From Acidobacteriota bacterium (GTDB lineage: Bacteria > Acidobacteriota > Terriglobia > Bryobacterales > Bryobacteraceae), in the NCBI GenBank assembly GCA_016871115.1, contig VFZP01000012.1, positions 1 to 35,952 of the forward strand: a stretch of DNA of 35,952 bases. The letters are read 5' to 3'. This document shows positions 10,270-19,973 of this stretch, in pieces. How positions within the stretch are numbered: the first letter of the stretch is position 1; every line of letters begins with the position of its first letter. The notes beneath the pieces are model-generated. The model did no database searches. It was not told where the DNA came from and worked only from the letters and a program-made list of their open reading frames with translations. Position numbers and translations under genes: made by a program.

Positions 10270-10333
10270 TCTTGTCTCATACAAGATGAGCCTGAAGGGA
10301 GCGTGTGATTCTCACACAAGATGAGCCTGAAGG
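10270..10333. promoter_or_regulatory. Duplicated palindromic operator-like motif upstream of the sialidase operon
   Basis: TCTTGT-CTCAT-ACAAGA (10270-10286); TCTCA[T/C]ACAAGATGAGCCTGAAGG repeated at 10275 and 10310 (35-bp period); GTGTGA-TTC-TCACAC at 10303-10317. Confidence 0.5.
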
Positions 10334-11918
10334 AATCGAGGTAGCGGAATCTGGTGCCCGTCTTCAGACGGACGGCACGGCCAGTGTGAAGTATCAGGCC
10401 GTGTTCCTGCAGGATGACTGGAAGGTGTCCCGCTCGCTGACGCTGAATCTCGGCCTGCGCTGGGAGTTTGAGGCGCCGCCGACCGACCGTTACAACGTCC
10501 TGTCGAATTTCGATCCGGACGCCATCTCGCCCCTGCGCGTGCCCGGCTTCAACCTGCGCGGCGGCCTCGCCTACCCGAACCGGGGCGGACTCAGCCGCTA
10601 CCAGCGCGAACCCAACTACAACGACTTCGGCCCGCGTTTCGGCTTTGCCTGGCAAGCCCGGGCCAAGACCGTGGTGCGCGGCGGCTACGGCATCATGTAC
10701 ATCCCCGTGACGGTCTCGCTCGCCCGCACTGGCTTCACCCAGGACACGCCGATGGTGAGCACGATCGACGGCGGGCTGACGCCGCAGAACGTGCTCAGCA
10801 ATCCCTTCCCGGCGGGGCTGCTCAAACCCTCGGGCAGTAGCCAGGGACTCCTCACCGGCGTGGGAACGGTCGTTTCGGGCCAGTTGCGCAAGGCCGACCG
10901 CGGCTACACGCAGCAGTGGAATTTCACGCTGCAACATCAGCCCTGGAACAACTGGCTGCTGGAAGCGGCCTGGGTGGGCAACCGCGGCGTGCGGCTGTTT
11001 GCCGACAGCCGCAACATCAACAACATTTCCGATGCCGACTTCGCGCAGGGCGCCGCGCTCGCCGCTCCCATCCCGAATCCCTTCCGCGGTATTCTCCCAG
11101 CCAGTTCCCCCATCGGCGGCGCCACTATTACGCGCTTTCAAAGCCTGCTGCCGTTTCCCCAGTTCACCGGCGTGACGGGCGGCTATTCGTTCCTCAACAA
11201 CTCGATCTACCATGCGCTCGCGATCAAGGCCGAGAAGCGCTTCTCCCAGGGCTTCTCATTCCTGCTGGCCTACACGGCTTCCAAACTCATTGACGACGGA
11301 GCGAACTCGGGCCAGGTGCGTCCGGGCGCGGCGGTGACAACCACCGTGCAGAACTGGGCGAACCTGCGCGCCGAGCGCAGCAAGAGCTCGCAGGACGTTC
11401 CGCAACGCATGGTGATCAGCGCGTTATGGGAACTGCCCGTGGGCAAGAACGGCCCGGCGTTGTTTAAACACGTGGCCGGGGGCTGGCAATTGAACGCGAT
11501 TCAGACCATCGAAAGCGGCACGCCGGTCTCGCTCGCCGCCACGGTCCCCGGCAGCGGGAACCGTCCGAACGTGGTAGCTGGCCAGCAGGCGCGGCTCGAC
11601 TCGCCTACCATCGATCGCTGGTTCAACACCAGTGCTTTCGTGATCCCGGCGGCTTACACGTACGGCGATGTGGCGCGCACGCTGCCCGACGTCCACACCG
11701 ACTCGGTCTACAACATGGACCTGTCGCTGTTCAGGAACTTCACCGTCCGCGAGGGCATGCGCCTGCAGTTGCGCGCCGAGGCGTTTAACCTTACCAACAC
11801 TCCCACGTTTGGAGAACCTGGCCGCGCCGTCAACACCGCGAACTTTGGGATTGTCACCGCTACCGCGTTTAGCCCGAAGCCGCGCGAAGTGCAATTGGCG
11901 CTGCGTCTGACCTTCTGA
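10305..11918 (+). pseudogene. 5'-truncated TonB-dependent receptor (beta-barrel C-terminal half only)
   Basis: VKYQAVFLQDDWKVSRSLTLNLGLRWEFEAPPTDRYN...EVQLALRLTF*; no signal peptide, regulatory domain or plug domain upstream. Confidence 0.75.
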
Positions 11919-11946
11919 TGGCCTGACCGATGCGCAGGCCGGAAGA

Positions 11947-13218
11947 TCAACTCGCCGCAGCACCTTGCGCCCCGGCGGGCTTGGCTCCTAGAGCGAGTGT
12001 GGCGTGAAGCTGGTTCACGCCACGCTCATGAATTCCAAAGAGCACACTGGCGGCGGCAATCAGCGGCCCGGCACCGGCGATGAGAATCGCCACGGTGAAG
12101 TTCTTCTCCGGACCCAGCAGGAAGCCGGTGAGCGAGGGAGCCGTAATTCCGGCAAGCTGCGCGATGGTGTTCTGCAGTCCCATCACGCGCCCGCCGAGTT
12201 CCTTCGGGGCCGACATTTGCGAGAGTGCCCAGAAGTTGCCCGCTGCGATGCCGAGCGTGGTCATTGCGCCTGTCATCAGCCAGATCACCGTGGTGCGGTT
12301 CGACATCCACGGCAACGCCAGCAGCGAACTTGCGCAGGAGAACCCCACGAGCACGAAGGCCTTGCGCCAGCGAAGCGATGAGCCGCCGGTTTTCTTGATG
12401 ACCCAGTCCGCCGTCGTGCCCGAGGCAAGGTTGACGGCGGCCATGCAGAACAGCGCGCGCGCCACGGCGTCGCCCATTTCGCGGCTGGTGAAACCGTGCG
12501 TCAATACGAGGTACGGCGACACCCAGGAAAGTACGAAGTACCAGAAGTAGCTGTAAAAGAACACCGCCGCCCATAGCGCCAGAATCACGGGACTGCGCAG
12601 GAGTTGCTTCAACGGCAGCGCGGCAACGGGTTCGCTGGCGGAGGCCGCGTTGGGCCGGCCGCGCGGCGCGAGCAGCCACCACGGCAGCGCCCACAACAAT
12701 CCCGCCACGCCGGTGAGCAGGAACACTTGCCGCCAGCCGAACTCATCGAGCAACCGGCCGCCGAGAAACGCGCCCACAGCGGGCCCGGCCGCGAGGCCCG
12801 CAATGTAGATCGACGTGGGCAGCCCCTGGCGGTTCTCTTCAAAGTTTTGCTTGATGAAGTTAAGGCTCGCGATGGGCGACACGGCTTCGCCCATGCCGAG
12901 TAGCAGGCGCAGCAGAATGAGTTGCGTAAAAGACGTGGCCCACGCTGTCGATGCGCACGCAATTGACCATGCCACCAGCGCCACGGTGTAGGCCGCGCGG
13001 ATGCCGAAGCGGTCAATCAGGTAGCCCGCGGGCACCTGAAAGACGGCGTAGGTCCAGAAGAAGCTGGACATCAGCAAACCCATTTGCGTGGGCGAGAGCG
13101 CAAACTCCTTCATCAGCGGCACGGCGACGATGCTGGCGTTGCCACGGTCCACGTAGCTGATGAGGATGCCGAGGAACACGAGGCCCATCACGGCCCAGCG
13201 GCGCGTGTCGCTCATCAT
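11947..13218 (-). CDS. MFS transporter, anion:cation symporter (hexuronate/acid-sugar type) family
   Basis: MGLVFLGILISYVDRGNASIVAVPLMKEFALSPTQMGLLMSSFFWTYAVFQVPAGYLIDRFG. Confidence 0.9.
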   Translation of the reverse strand: MMSDTRRWAVMGLVFLGILISYVDRGNASIVAVPLMKEFALSPTQMGLLMSSFFWTYAVFQVPAGYLIDRFGIRAAYTVALVAWSIACASTAWATSFTQLILLRLLLGMGEAVSPIASLNFIKQNFEENRQGLPTSIYIAGLAAGPAVGAFLGGRLLDEFGWRQVFLLTGVAGLLWALPWWLLAPRGRPNAASASEPVAALPLKQLLRSPVILALWAAVFFYSYFWYFVLSWVSPYLVLTHGFTSREMGDAVARALFCMAAVNLASGTTADWVIKKTGGSSLRWRKAFVLVGFSCASSLLALPWMSNRTTVIWLMTGAMTTLGIAAGNFWALSQMSAPKELGGRVMGLQNTIAQLAGITAPSLTGFLLGPEKNFTVAILIAGAGPLIAAASVLFGIHERGVNQLHATLALGAKPAGAQGAAAS

Positions 13219-14351
13219 ACGCGGGCCCGGTAGTGCTTCACGGCCGCCTCGTCGAGTTCAATGCCGAGGCCTGGCGCGTTCGGCACGTCGACAAAGCCCT
13301 CCCTGGGGCGCAGCGCGGGCGTGGCCAGCAGGTCGTGCTCACGCAGGTACGCGAGCGTGTCCGAGGGTACCGTACAACTTCGCGTGGCCGCGGCGGCGTG
13401 AATGAACGACATGTCGCGGACGCCCATTTCGACGCCCGAGCCATGCCACGCCGGAATGCCCGCGAGTTCGGCTGCGTAGCCGAGCTTCACGAACGTCCGC
13501 ATGTTGCCGCCGAGGTTGAACACATCACAGGCTTGCTCGCGAATCGCTTCGAACAACTGTGCCGGACCGCTTGGCGTGAGCGCGTAGGGAATCGCGGTGC
13601 GCGTGCGAAGTTGGCGGAACCAGTCAAGGCGTTTGGGCACGGGATCTTCGATGGTCACGGGGAAGCCTTCCAGGCGCTTCGCCACGGGCAGGAACGAGGC
13701 AAGATCCGGATAAGAGGAATTGAAGTCGACGATGAACGTCAGACCGGGGCATGCCTTGGCAACCGCGGCCAGTTGATTGTCGATGGGGTCGCCCACGCGG
13801 GCTTTGAATTTGAGGTTATGGAAGCCGCCCTCCACCGCGCGCCTGCCTACTTCGATCAGATCCGGTTCGGTGCGCTGGCCGGTCCAATAGGAGACCGCCA
13901 CTTTCTTCTGCATGCCGCCGCCGAGCAGCGTATGAACCGGTACGCCCAGTGCGCGGCCCATGGCGTCATGGATGGCGATTTCAAAGCCGTCGGCCGTGCC
14001 TGTATGCGGCAGCCCGAGCGAGGGCAGGGAAAAGTCGAGCGCGCGCAGATCCTTGCCAGTGAGAAAATCGGCGTTGGCCTTCACGCCCGCTTCCGGCACT
14101 TCACGGCCGGTTTCACCCAGCGCCACGATGCCGCCGCCCGCGTAGAGTTTGATGAGATAGTGCGCCGACTTATCGAAGTCGCGCAGGCGGATGTCGAGAT
14201 ACTTGCCGTAGTTCTCGCTCACCGTGGTGCCCTTCTTCATGGGCACGATTACCGGGATGAACTCGACGCGTTCCACGTTCAGGCGCGGGGTGGCGGCCAG
14301 CAGCGGAGAGCCAAGGGCGGTGACGAGAAAGCGGCGGCGGCTGTGGCGCAT
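13215..14351 (-). CDS. Mandelate racemase/muconate lactonizing enzyme (enolase superfamily) protein with Tat-like signal
   Basis: MRHSRRRFLVTALGSPLLAATP; NLKFKARVG (KxK), FIVDFN, VTIEDPVP; overlaps the MFS start by 4 bp. Confidence 0.85.
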   Translation of the reverse strand: MRHSRRRFLVTALGSPLLAATPRLNVERVEFIPVIVPMKKGTTVSENYGKYLDIRLRDFDKSAHYLIKLYAGGGIVALGETGREVPEAGVKANADFLTGKDLRALDFSLPSLGLPHTGTADGFEIAIHDAMGRALGVPVHTLLGGGMQKKVAVSYWTGQRTEPDLIEVGRRAVEGGFHNLKFKARVGDPIDNQLAAVAKACPGLTFIVDFNSSYPDLASFLPVAKRLEGFPVTIEDPVPKRLDWFRQLRTRTAIPYALTPSGPAQLFEAIREQACDVFNLGGNMRTFVKLGYAAELAGIPAWHGSGVEMGVRDMSFIHAAAATRSCTVPSDTLAYLREHDLLATPALRPREGFVDVPNAPGLGIELDEAAVKHYRARV

Positions 14352-14378
14352 ATGGTCAATGAGTATACCGCCGTGCGC

Positions 14379-14819
14379 CTACAGTCTGGAGAGTTTGCCG
14401 GCTCGCCACTCGACGATTGCCGGCGGGTCTTGCGCGAAGTCACTATAGCGAAGCCACGTGGGTGTAACGCGGAACCAGGTGATCCCGGGCCAGGCGAGCC
14501 GCTCGCGGCCATCAGGGAAACGCGCGAGGTAAAGTGCGACGAGCGGGTGGGCAGCCGGCAGTTCATCGGCGGTGCCCTCTACTCGCACGGTGCCCACGGT
14601 GCCGGCCGCAGCCGAGCCGAACACAAGCGCGACGGCGGGATGAGTCCGCAGGTTTTCGGCCTTGCGTGTTGAACCGAGGGTGTCGAAGACAATTTGGAAC
14701 TGGTCGCTCACGGCCACGCCGACGAGCGCCGCTTGGGGTGCCCCGGCCGCCGACACCGATGACTGTGCGGCGTACGGCTCCTGCCGCAGAAACGCAAGCA
14801 GTGCTTCGTGCGAGATCAC
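14379..14819 (-). CDS. Pyridoxamine 5'-phosphate oxidase-like FMN-binding family protein
   Basis: [39 protein letters not shown]...[10 protein letters not shown]; overlaps ispG by 4 bp. Confidence 0.8.
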   Translation of the reverse strand: MISHEALLAFLRQEPYAAQSSVSAAGAPQAALVGVAVSDQFQIVFDTLGSTRKAENLRTHPAVALVFGSAAAGTVGTVRVEGTADELPAAHPLVALYLARFPDGRERLAWPGITWFRVTPTWLRYSDFAQDPPAIVEWRAGKLSRL

Positions 14820-16048
14820 CGCGCGCCCACGGGCTGACCGTAGCGCGTGGCCACGTACTCGTTCAGCAGCGTGATGAAGTCAGCGACAATATGATCGCCG
14901 CGCAGCGTGCACTTCAACTTGCCGTCCACATAGACGGGCGCCACGGGCTCTTCAAACGTGCCGGGCAGGGAAATGCCGATGTGCGAGTGTTTGGACTCTC
15001 CAGGCCCGTTCACAATGCAGCCCATCACGGCCACCTTCAGCTCTTCAACGCCCGTGTACTGTTCTTTCCACACGGCCATCTGCTGGCGCAGGTACGTCTG
15101 GATCTGATCGGCCATGTCCTGGAAGAAGGTGCTGGTAGTGCGCCCGCAGCCGGGGCACGCAGTCACTTGCGGTGTGAAGCTGCGCAGGCCGAGCGATTGC
15201 AGGATCTGCTGGCTGACGATCACTTCCTCGGTACGGTCACCATTGGGAAGCGGCGTGAGTGAGGCGCGGATGGTGTCGCCGATGCCTTCCTGCAAGAGGA
15301 TCGCGAGCGCGGCCGTGGTGGCCACGATGCCTTTCGCGCCGAGGCCCGCTTCGGTGAGCCCGAGGTGCAGCGCATAGTCGCACTGTGCGGCCATGTCGCG
15401 GTACACCGTGATCAGGTCTTGCACGTTCGATACTTTGGCACTGAGGATGATGCGGTCTTTCGGCAGACCGTAGCTTTCGGCCGCCTGTCCGTTCATCACG
15501 GCGCTTGCGACAATCGCGCGCATGGTCACCGTCGCGGCATCCACGGGACTGGCTGACTGCGCGTTTTCATCCATCATGCGCATGAGCAGAGCCTGGTCGA
15601 GCGAGCCCCAGTTGACGCCGATGCGCACGGGCTTGCCGTATTCGATGGCGCAATCGATCATCGTGCGGAAGTTGTCGTCGGTCTTGCGGCCGATGTTGGC
15701 ATTGCCGGGATTGATGCGGTACTTGGCCAGCGCGCGGGCGCAGTCAGGATACTTCTTCAGCAGCAGGTGGCCGTTGTAGTGGAAGTCACCCACGATCGGC
15801 ACGCGGACGCTGAACATCGCCAGAGTTTCGACAATCTTCGGTACGGCCCTGGCCGCTTCTTCGGTGTTCACGGTGACGCGGACCAGCTCGGAGCCCGCCT
15901 GCGCCAGAGCCATCACCTGATTCACGGTGGACGTGACGTCCGCGGTGTCGGTGTTGGTCATCGATTGCACCACCACCGGATGGGCGCCGCCCACCGTCAC
16001 CCTGCCCACCTTCACTGCCACCGAGTTCCGCCGAGGTTGTACCGCCAT
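14816..16048 (-). CDS. ispG: 4-hydroxy-3-methylbut-2-enyl-diphosphate synthase
   Basis: [33 protein letters not shown]...[10 protein letters not shown]...[15 protein letters not shown]...[17 protein letters not shown]. Confidence 0.97.
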   Translation of the reverse strand: MAVQPRRNSVAVKVGRVTVGGAHPVVVQSMTNTDTADVTSTVNQVMALAQAGSELVRVTVNTEEAARAVPKIVETLAMFSVRVPIVGDFHYNGHLLLKKYPDCARALAKYRINPGNANIGRKTDDNFRTMIDCAIEYGKPVRIGVNWGSLDQALLMRMMDENAQSASPVDAATVTMRAIVASAVMNGQAAESYGLPKDRIILSAKVSNVQDLITVYRDMAAQCDYALHLGLTEAGLGAKGIVATTAALAILLQEGIGDTIRASLTPLPNGDRTEEVIVSQQILQSLGLRSFTPQVTACPGCGRTTSTFFQDMADQIQTYLRQQMAVWKEQYTGVEELKVAVMGCIVNGPGESKHSHIGISLPGTFEEPVAPVYVDGKLKCTLRGDHIVADFITLLNEYVATRYGQPVGAR

Positions 16049-16213
16049 GTTTCTGTCTACCCTTCGATTGTATCAATCTCCTTACGGTTCAACGCCTTTC
16101 GGATACACCACTCCTCAGGGTGTAATGCGCTCTATTGGGGGTATTCACCGAATTGATTGGCATAGTTCCCCCGTTTAGGATGATAATTTGGATCAGAAGG
16201 AGATCTCCCCCCC

Positions 16214-16558
16214 ATGCCTTCCCCATCCACCCTGAAATTTGCCGTTACCGGGTTGGATAGCCAAGTTGCTGCTGACCTTATTCGCATGTTGTCCAGCATG
16301 AACTCTCAAGTGACCCAGTCGGCCAGCCTCGGTGAGGCCGATTTGGTGTTTTGCCACCCCGAAGCGATGGCTCTGTTGGGCTCGCGGACATCCGGGAAGT
16401 TGGTAGCCGTCAGCCCGGACGCTACGGAAGAATCATGGCTCAGCGCCCTTGAAAATGGCGCGGCCGATTACCTGCCCATGCCCTGCCAGAAACAGGAGCT
16501 TTCCTGGATTCTGGAGTCGCACTTCGGTTCGCGTCGACAGCAACCCGCCGTTGCCTGA
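16214..16558 (+). CDS. Small degenerate receiver-like (pseudo-REC) protein
   Basis: REC-like C-terminal pattern SALENGAADYLPMPCQKQELSWILESHF; AGAAGGAG RBS upstream of ATG 16214. Confidence 0.6.
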   Translation: MPSPSTLKFAVTGLDSQVAADLIRMLSSMNSQVTQSASLGEADLVFCHPEAMALLGSRTSGKLVAVSPDATEESWLSALENGAADYLPMPCQKQELSWILESHFGSRRQQPAVA

Positions 16559-16753
16559 ACCGTCCCCCCGGCGCGACACTCATTCTGTTTCTTCAGATTC
16601 GATCCAAGTCGATTCGCGGTAGAGCCATAAGTACTCTACCCCCTGTCGTCACTCTGCGACTTGCGGCCTGACGCGCCGCAAGCCCCGCCCGGCGTGTGTG
16701 CATTCGCACGCGTTGGCGCGGCCCTACATCACAGGAAGGACCGACTCAAAACA

Positions 16754-17725
16754 GTGATCGTTTCACATACTCTACGTGTTTTTTCTTTTTAAATACTCGC
16801 GGCCTTGGCCCAACAACTACCCGCACAGACGACGACTCTGCGGGGCGAAATCACCGGCGCGCCGGCGATTGAAACGCGCTGGCAAGTGGAGGCGCGCGCA
16901 ATCTCTCCAGGCGCTTCCCACGAGCCGACTCAGCGCACATTCCCCGACATCAACGGGCAGTTTTCATTTCCGGGTTTGCGGGCCGGCAACTACGAAGTGG
17001 TGTTGATCGGCTTGGATCAGCGGCAGTCGGCTCAAGCATTGGCGCAGGTGTCTGAATATGCCGCGCCGCTCCAGTTGCGTTATCGCGAGGCGCCAGGCGG
17101 CAAGGTAGCGGCGCCAGGCTTGGCCGCCTCGGTTTCGATGAAGCGGCTCCAGCATCAGGCGCCGAAGGCCGCGCGCAAGGCCTATCAAAAAGCGAGGAAA
17201 CACCGGGATGCAAAGCGCTTTTCCGAGGCCGAAGCTGGTTATCGCGCGGCGCTGAAGGCAGACCCCGAATATCTGGAGGCGGCCAATGACCTCGGCGTTC
17301 TCTACTACATAACGGCACGCTATGCCGACTCGGTGACGGTGCTGGAGCAGGCCCGGCAATTGGACGCATGAGATGCAAAGGTGTTGTCGAACCTGTCTGC
17401 CAGCTACAAGGCTTTGGGGCGCTATGACGAGGCGGAGGCGCCGGCTCGCCAAGTTTTTGCCTCAAACACCGCCAATGGACGGCACGCCTATCTGCTGGGA
17501 ATGAGTTTGGCCGGGCAAGGGCGTGCGGATCGCGAGACCCGGACTCTGTTGCAGGATGCGGCCGAAACGATCCCTCATGCACGGCTCGCCCTGGCGCGGG
17601 TTCTTGCTTTGAATGGCGACCGTAACGCCGCGCGTGCTCAACTCGCGCAGCATCTGGAGGCGGCTCCCAGCGTGCCGCCGCAGAAGCGCGGCCAACTGGA
17701 ACAGTGGATGAAGTCTCTACGCTAG
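16754..17725 (+). pseudogene. Exported TPR protein interrupted by two in-frame stops (TAA 16790-16792, TGA 17369-17371)
   Basis: One frame reads MIVSHTLRVFSF*ILAALAQQLPAQTTTLRGEI...VLEQARQLDA*DAKVLSNLSASYKALGRYDEAEAPARQVF...; TPR homology continues directly across the TGA. Confidence 0.75.
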
Positions 17726-17740
17726 AGGTCCGGGGGAACA

Positions 17741-17784
17741 GGGAACTCCTGGCTGCATTGATATACTGTGACTTAGGAGTTCCC
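17741..17784 (+). promoter_or_regulatory. Long perfect inverted repeat ahead of DUF1385-prfA-prmC (possible SD-sequestering hairpin or operator pair)
   Basis: GGGAACTCCT (17741-17750) and AGGAGTTCCC (17775-17784), 24-nt spacer containing TATACT. Confidence 0.55.
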
Positions 17785-17817
17785 AACCCATTGTCTTGGT
17801 GGCGTGATCAGTTCCGC

Positions 17818-18885
17818 ATGTGGACGCACCTGCAGTTGCTGCCGGCGCTCGAAAGCGGTGAAGAAACGTTGATCGGCGGACAGGCCGTGATGGAAGGCGT
17901 AATGATGCGCGCTCCGCACAGCTATTGCATCGCTGTGCGACGGGCCGACGGCTCGGTGGTGTATGAAACCAAGCCGCTGGCCAAGGTTTCTGAAAAGTAT
18001 CCGATTTTCAAGCTGCCGATGCTGCGCGGGTTGGGCACGCTGGGCCAAGCCATGTCGCTCGGCATCAAGTCTCTGCAGTTTTCCGCCAACATCGCCATGG
18101 AAGACGAGGCGAAGGCGGAGGCCGCGCTGAAGGCGGCCAAAACCGGATCGTCCGTGACGATGCTGGCGATGAATGCGCTCGCTCCGGGCGCCGTGTGTTC
18201 GGCTCCGGCGGCGGGTTCCAGCGGCTCCGGGTCGAGCAAGCCGTTTTCCAACGCCATGATGGCCGGCCAGTTGATTTTGTCGCTGGGCTTCTTCGTGGTT
18301 GCCTACAAGTTGGTGCCGCTGTGGATCGCCACCTGGTTCGCCAAGCTGTGGCCGGTGCTGGAGGGCCGCATCGCTTTCAATCTGGTGGACGGCATCATCC
18401 GCATCTTGATCTTTCTGTGTTTCCTCACAGCCATGTCGCGCATGAAGGATATCCGCCGGGTGTTTGAGTATCACGGCGGTGAGCATCGCGTGGTGTTCAA
18501 CTACGAGTCCGGCAAACCTGTAGACGTTCCCACCGCGCAATCTTTCCCCACGTTCCATCCGCGCTGCGGTACCAGTTTCCTGATCACTGTGATGCTGATC
18601 TCGATGGTGGTCTATACGCTGCTGCCGTTTGACGGCTTTGCCGCCAAGTTCGCCAGCCGCATCGTGCTGCTGCCCGTGATTGCCGGCTTGAGCTACGAGA
18701 TCATCCGCTTTGCCGCCAAGCGCAAGGAAGGTGTGCTGATGCAACTGCTGGCCACCCCCGGGTTGAGGCTGCAGCGGATCACCACGCAGCCGCCGGACGA
18801 CCAACAGACCGACATCGCCATCAAGGCCCTGGCCGGCGCTATGGAAGAAGAACAGCGTCAAGGCGGCCAACTGGTGATTGCCTAA
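17818..18885 (+). CDS. DUF1385 family protein; alternative start TTG at 17791
   Basis: [31 protein letters not shown]...[40 protein letters not shown]. Confidence 0.9.
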   Translation: MWTHLQLLPALESGEETLIGGQAVMEGVMMRAPHSYCIAVRRADGSVVYETKPLAKVSEKYPIFKLPMLRGLGTLGQAMSLGIKSLQFSANIAMEDEAKAEAALKAAKTGSSVTMLAMNALAPGAVCSAPAAGSSGSGSSKPFSNAMMAGQLILSLGFFVVAYKLVPLWIATWFAKLWPVLEGRIAFNLVDGIIRILIFLCFLTAMSRMKDIRRVFEYHGGEHRVVFNYESGKPVDVPTAQSFPTFHPRCGTSFLITVMLISMVVYTLLPFDGFAAKFASRIVLLPVIAGLSYEIIRFAAKRKEGVLMQLLATPGLRLQRITTQPPDDQQTDIAIKALAGAMEEEQRQGGQLVIA

Positions 18886-18887
18886 GA

Positions 18888-19973
18888 ATGAAATACTGCG
18901 AACGGCTCAACGTCATCGAGCGGCGCTATGAAGCGCTGACAGCTCAGATGGCGGATGCCGAAGTAATCAGCAACCCGGATACGTACCGGAAAACATCCAA
19001 GGCGCAAGTGGACTTGTCGGAAACCGTCGACAAGTACCGGCAGTGGAAAAAGGTGAATGCCGACCTCGAAGGGGCGCGGGCGATGCTCGCCGAAACCGAC
19101 GAGGAGATGCGGGCGATGGCGCAGGAAGATGTCACGCGCCTGGAGCCGGAACTGGAGCGGATCGAGAACGAACTCAAGATCCTGCTGCTGCCCAAGGATC
19201 CGAACGACGAAAAGAACGTCATTGTGGAAATCCGCGGCAGCGCGGGTGGTGACGAAGCCACGTTGTTCGCCGGCGAAGTGTTCCGCATGTATGCGCGTTG
19301 GGCGGAGACCCAGGGCTGGAAAGTGGAAATCATGAGTTCCAGCGAGTCGTCGGTCGGCGGCATGAAGGAAGTGATTGCCACCTTCAGCGGCACGCGCGTC
19401 TATAGCCGCATGAAGTACGAAGGCGGCGTGCATCGCGTGCAGCGCGTGCCGGCCACCGAGACGCAAGGTCGCATTCATACCTCCACCATCAGCGTGGCTG
19501 TGATGCCCGAGGCCGAGGAAGTAGACATCAAGCTGGAGGCCAAGGACATTCGTGTGGACACGTTCTGCTCGTCGGGTCCGGGCGGACAGTCGGTGAACAC
19601 CACGTACTCGGCCGTGCGTATGACGCACATCCCGACTGGCACCGTGGTTTCGTGCCAGGACGAAAAGTCACAGATCAAGAATCGCGCCAAGGCCGAGCGC
19701 GTGCTGCGCGCGCGCCTGTACGAGATTGAGCAGGCCAAGCAGGCGGCCGAAATCGGCGCTGAGCGGAAGGCGATGGTGGGTACGGGCGACCGGAGCGAGA
19801 AGATCCGGACGTACAACTTTAAGGACAATCGGGTTACCGATCACCGCTGCGGCATCACGATGCATCAACTTGATCTGGTGATGCAAGGCCAGCTATCGCC
19901 GCTGATCGATGCGGTAGTGGAGTTCTTCCAACGCAAGAAGCTGGAAGAATCCGAGGGTCCGGACAAGAAGTAA
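18888..19973 (+). CDS. prfA: Peptide chain release factor 1
   Basis: [23 protein letters not shown] (PAT motif) and [24 protein letters not shown] (GGQ motif). Confidence 0.98.
   Translation: MKYCERLNVIERRYEALTAQMADAEVISNPDTYRKTSKAQVDLSETVDKYRQWKKVNADLEGARAMLAETDEEMRAMAQEDVTRLEPELERIENELKILLLPKDPNDEKNVIVEIRGSAGGDEATLFAGEVFRMYARWAETQGWKVEIMSSSESSVGGMKEVIATFSGTRVYSRMKYEGGVHRVQRVPATETQGRIHTSTISVAVMPEAEEVDIKLEAKDIRVDTFCSSGPGGQSVNTTYSAVRMTHIPTGTVVSCQDEKSQIKNRAKAERVLRARLYEIEQAKQAAEIGAERKAMVGTGDRSEKIRTYNFKDNRVTDHRCGITMHQLDLVMQGQLSPLIDAVVEFFQRKKLEESEGPDKK

Noticed and set aside
10303-10317. CRP-like site TGTGA...TCACA
   Set aside because: Half-sites are only 3 nt apart rather than the 6 expected for CRP.
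10068-11213. 381-aa minus-strand ORF
   Set aside because: Antisense to the TonB receptor remnant, which has a convincing beta-barrel sequence.
13233-14672. 479-aa plus-strand ORF
   Set aside because: Antisense to the enolase-superfamily and PPOX genes; His/Arg-rich composition typical of a shadow frame.
17369-17371. Selenocysteine insertion at the TPR TGA
   Set aside because: No redox-motif context around LDA*DAKVL; the position fits a normal TPR linker.
17773-18870. 365-aa minus-strand ORF
   Set aside because: Antisense to DUF1385; no recognisable domain.
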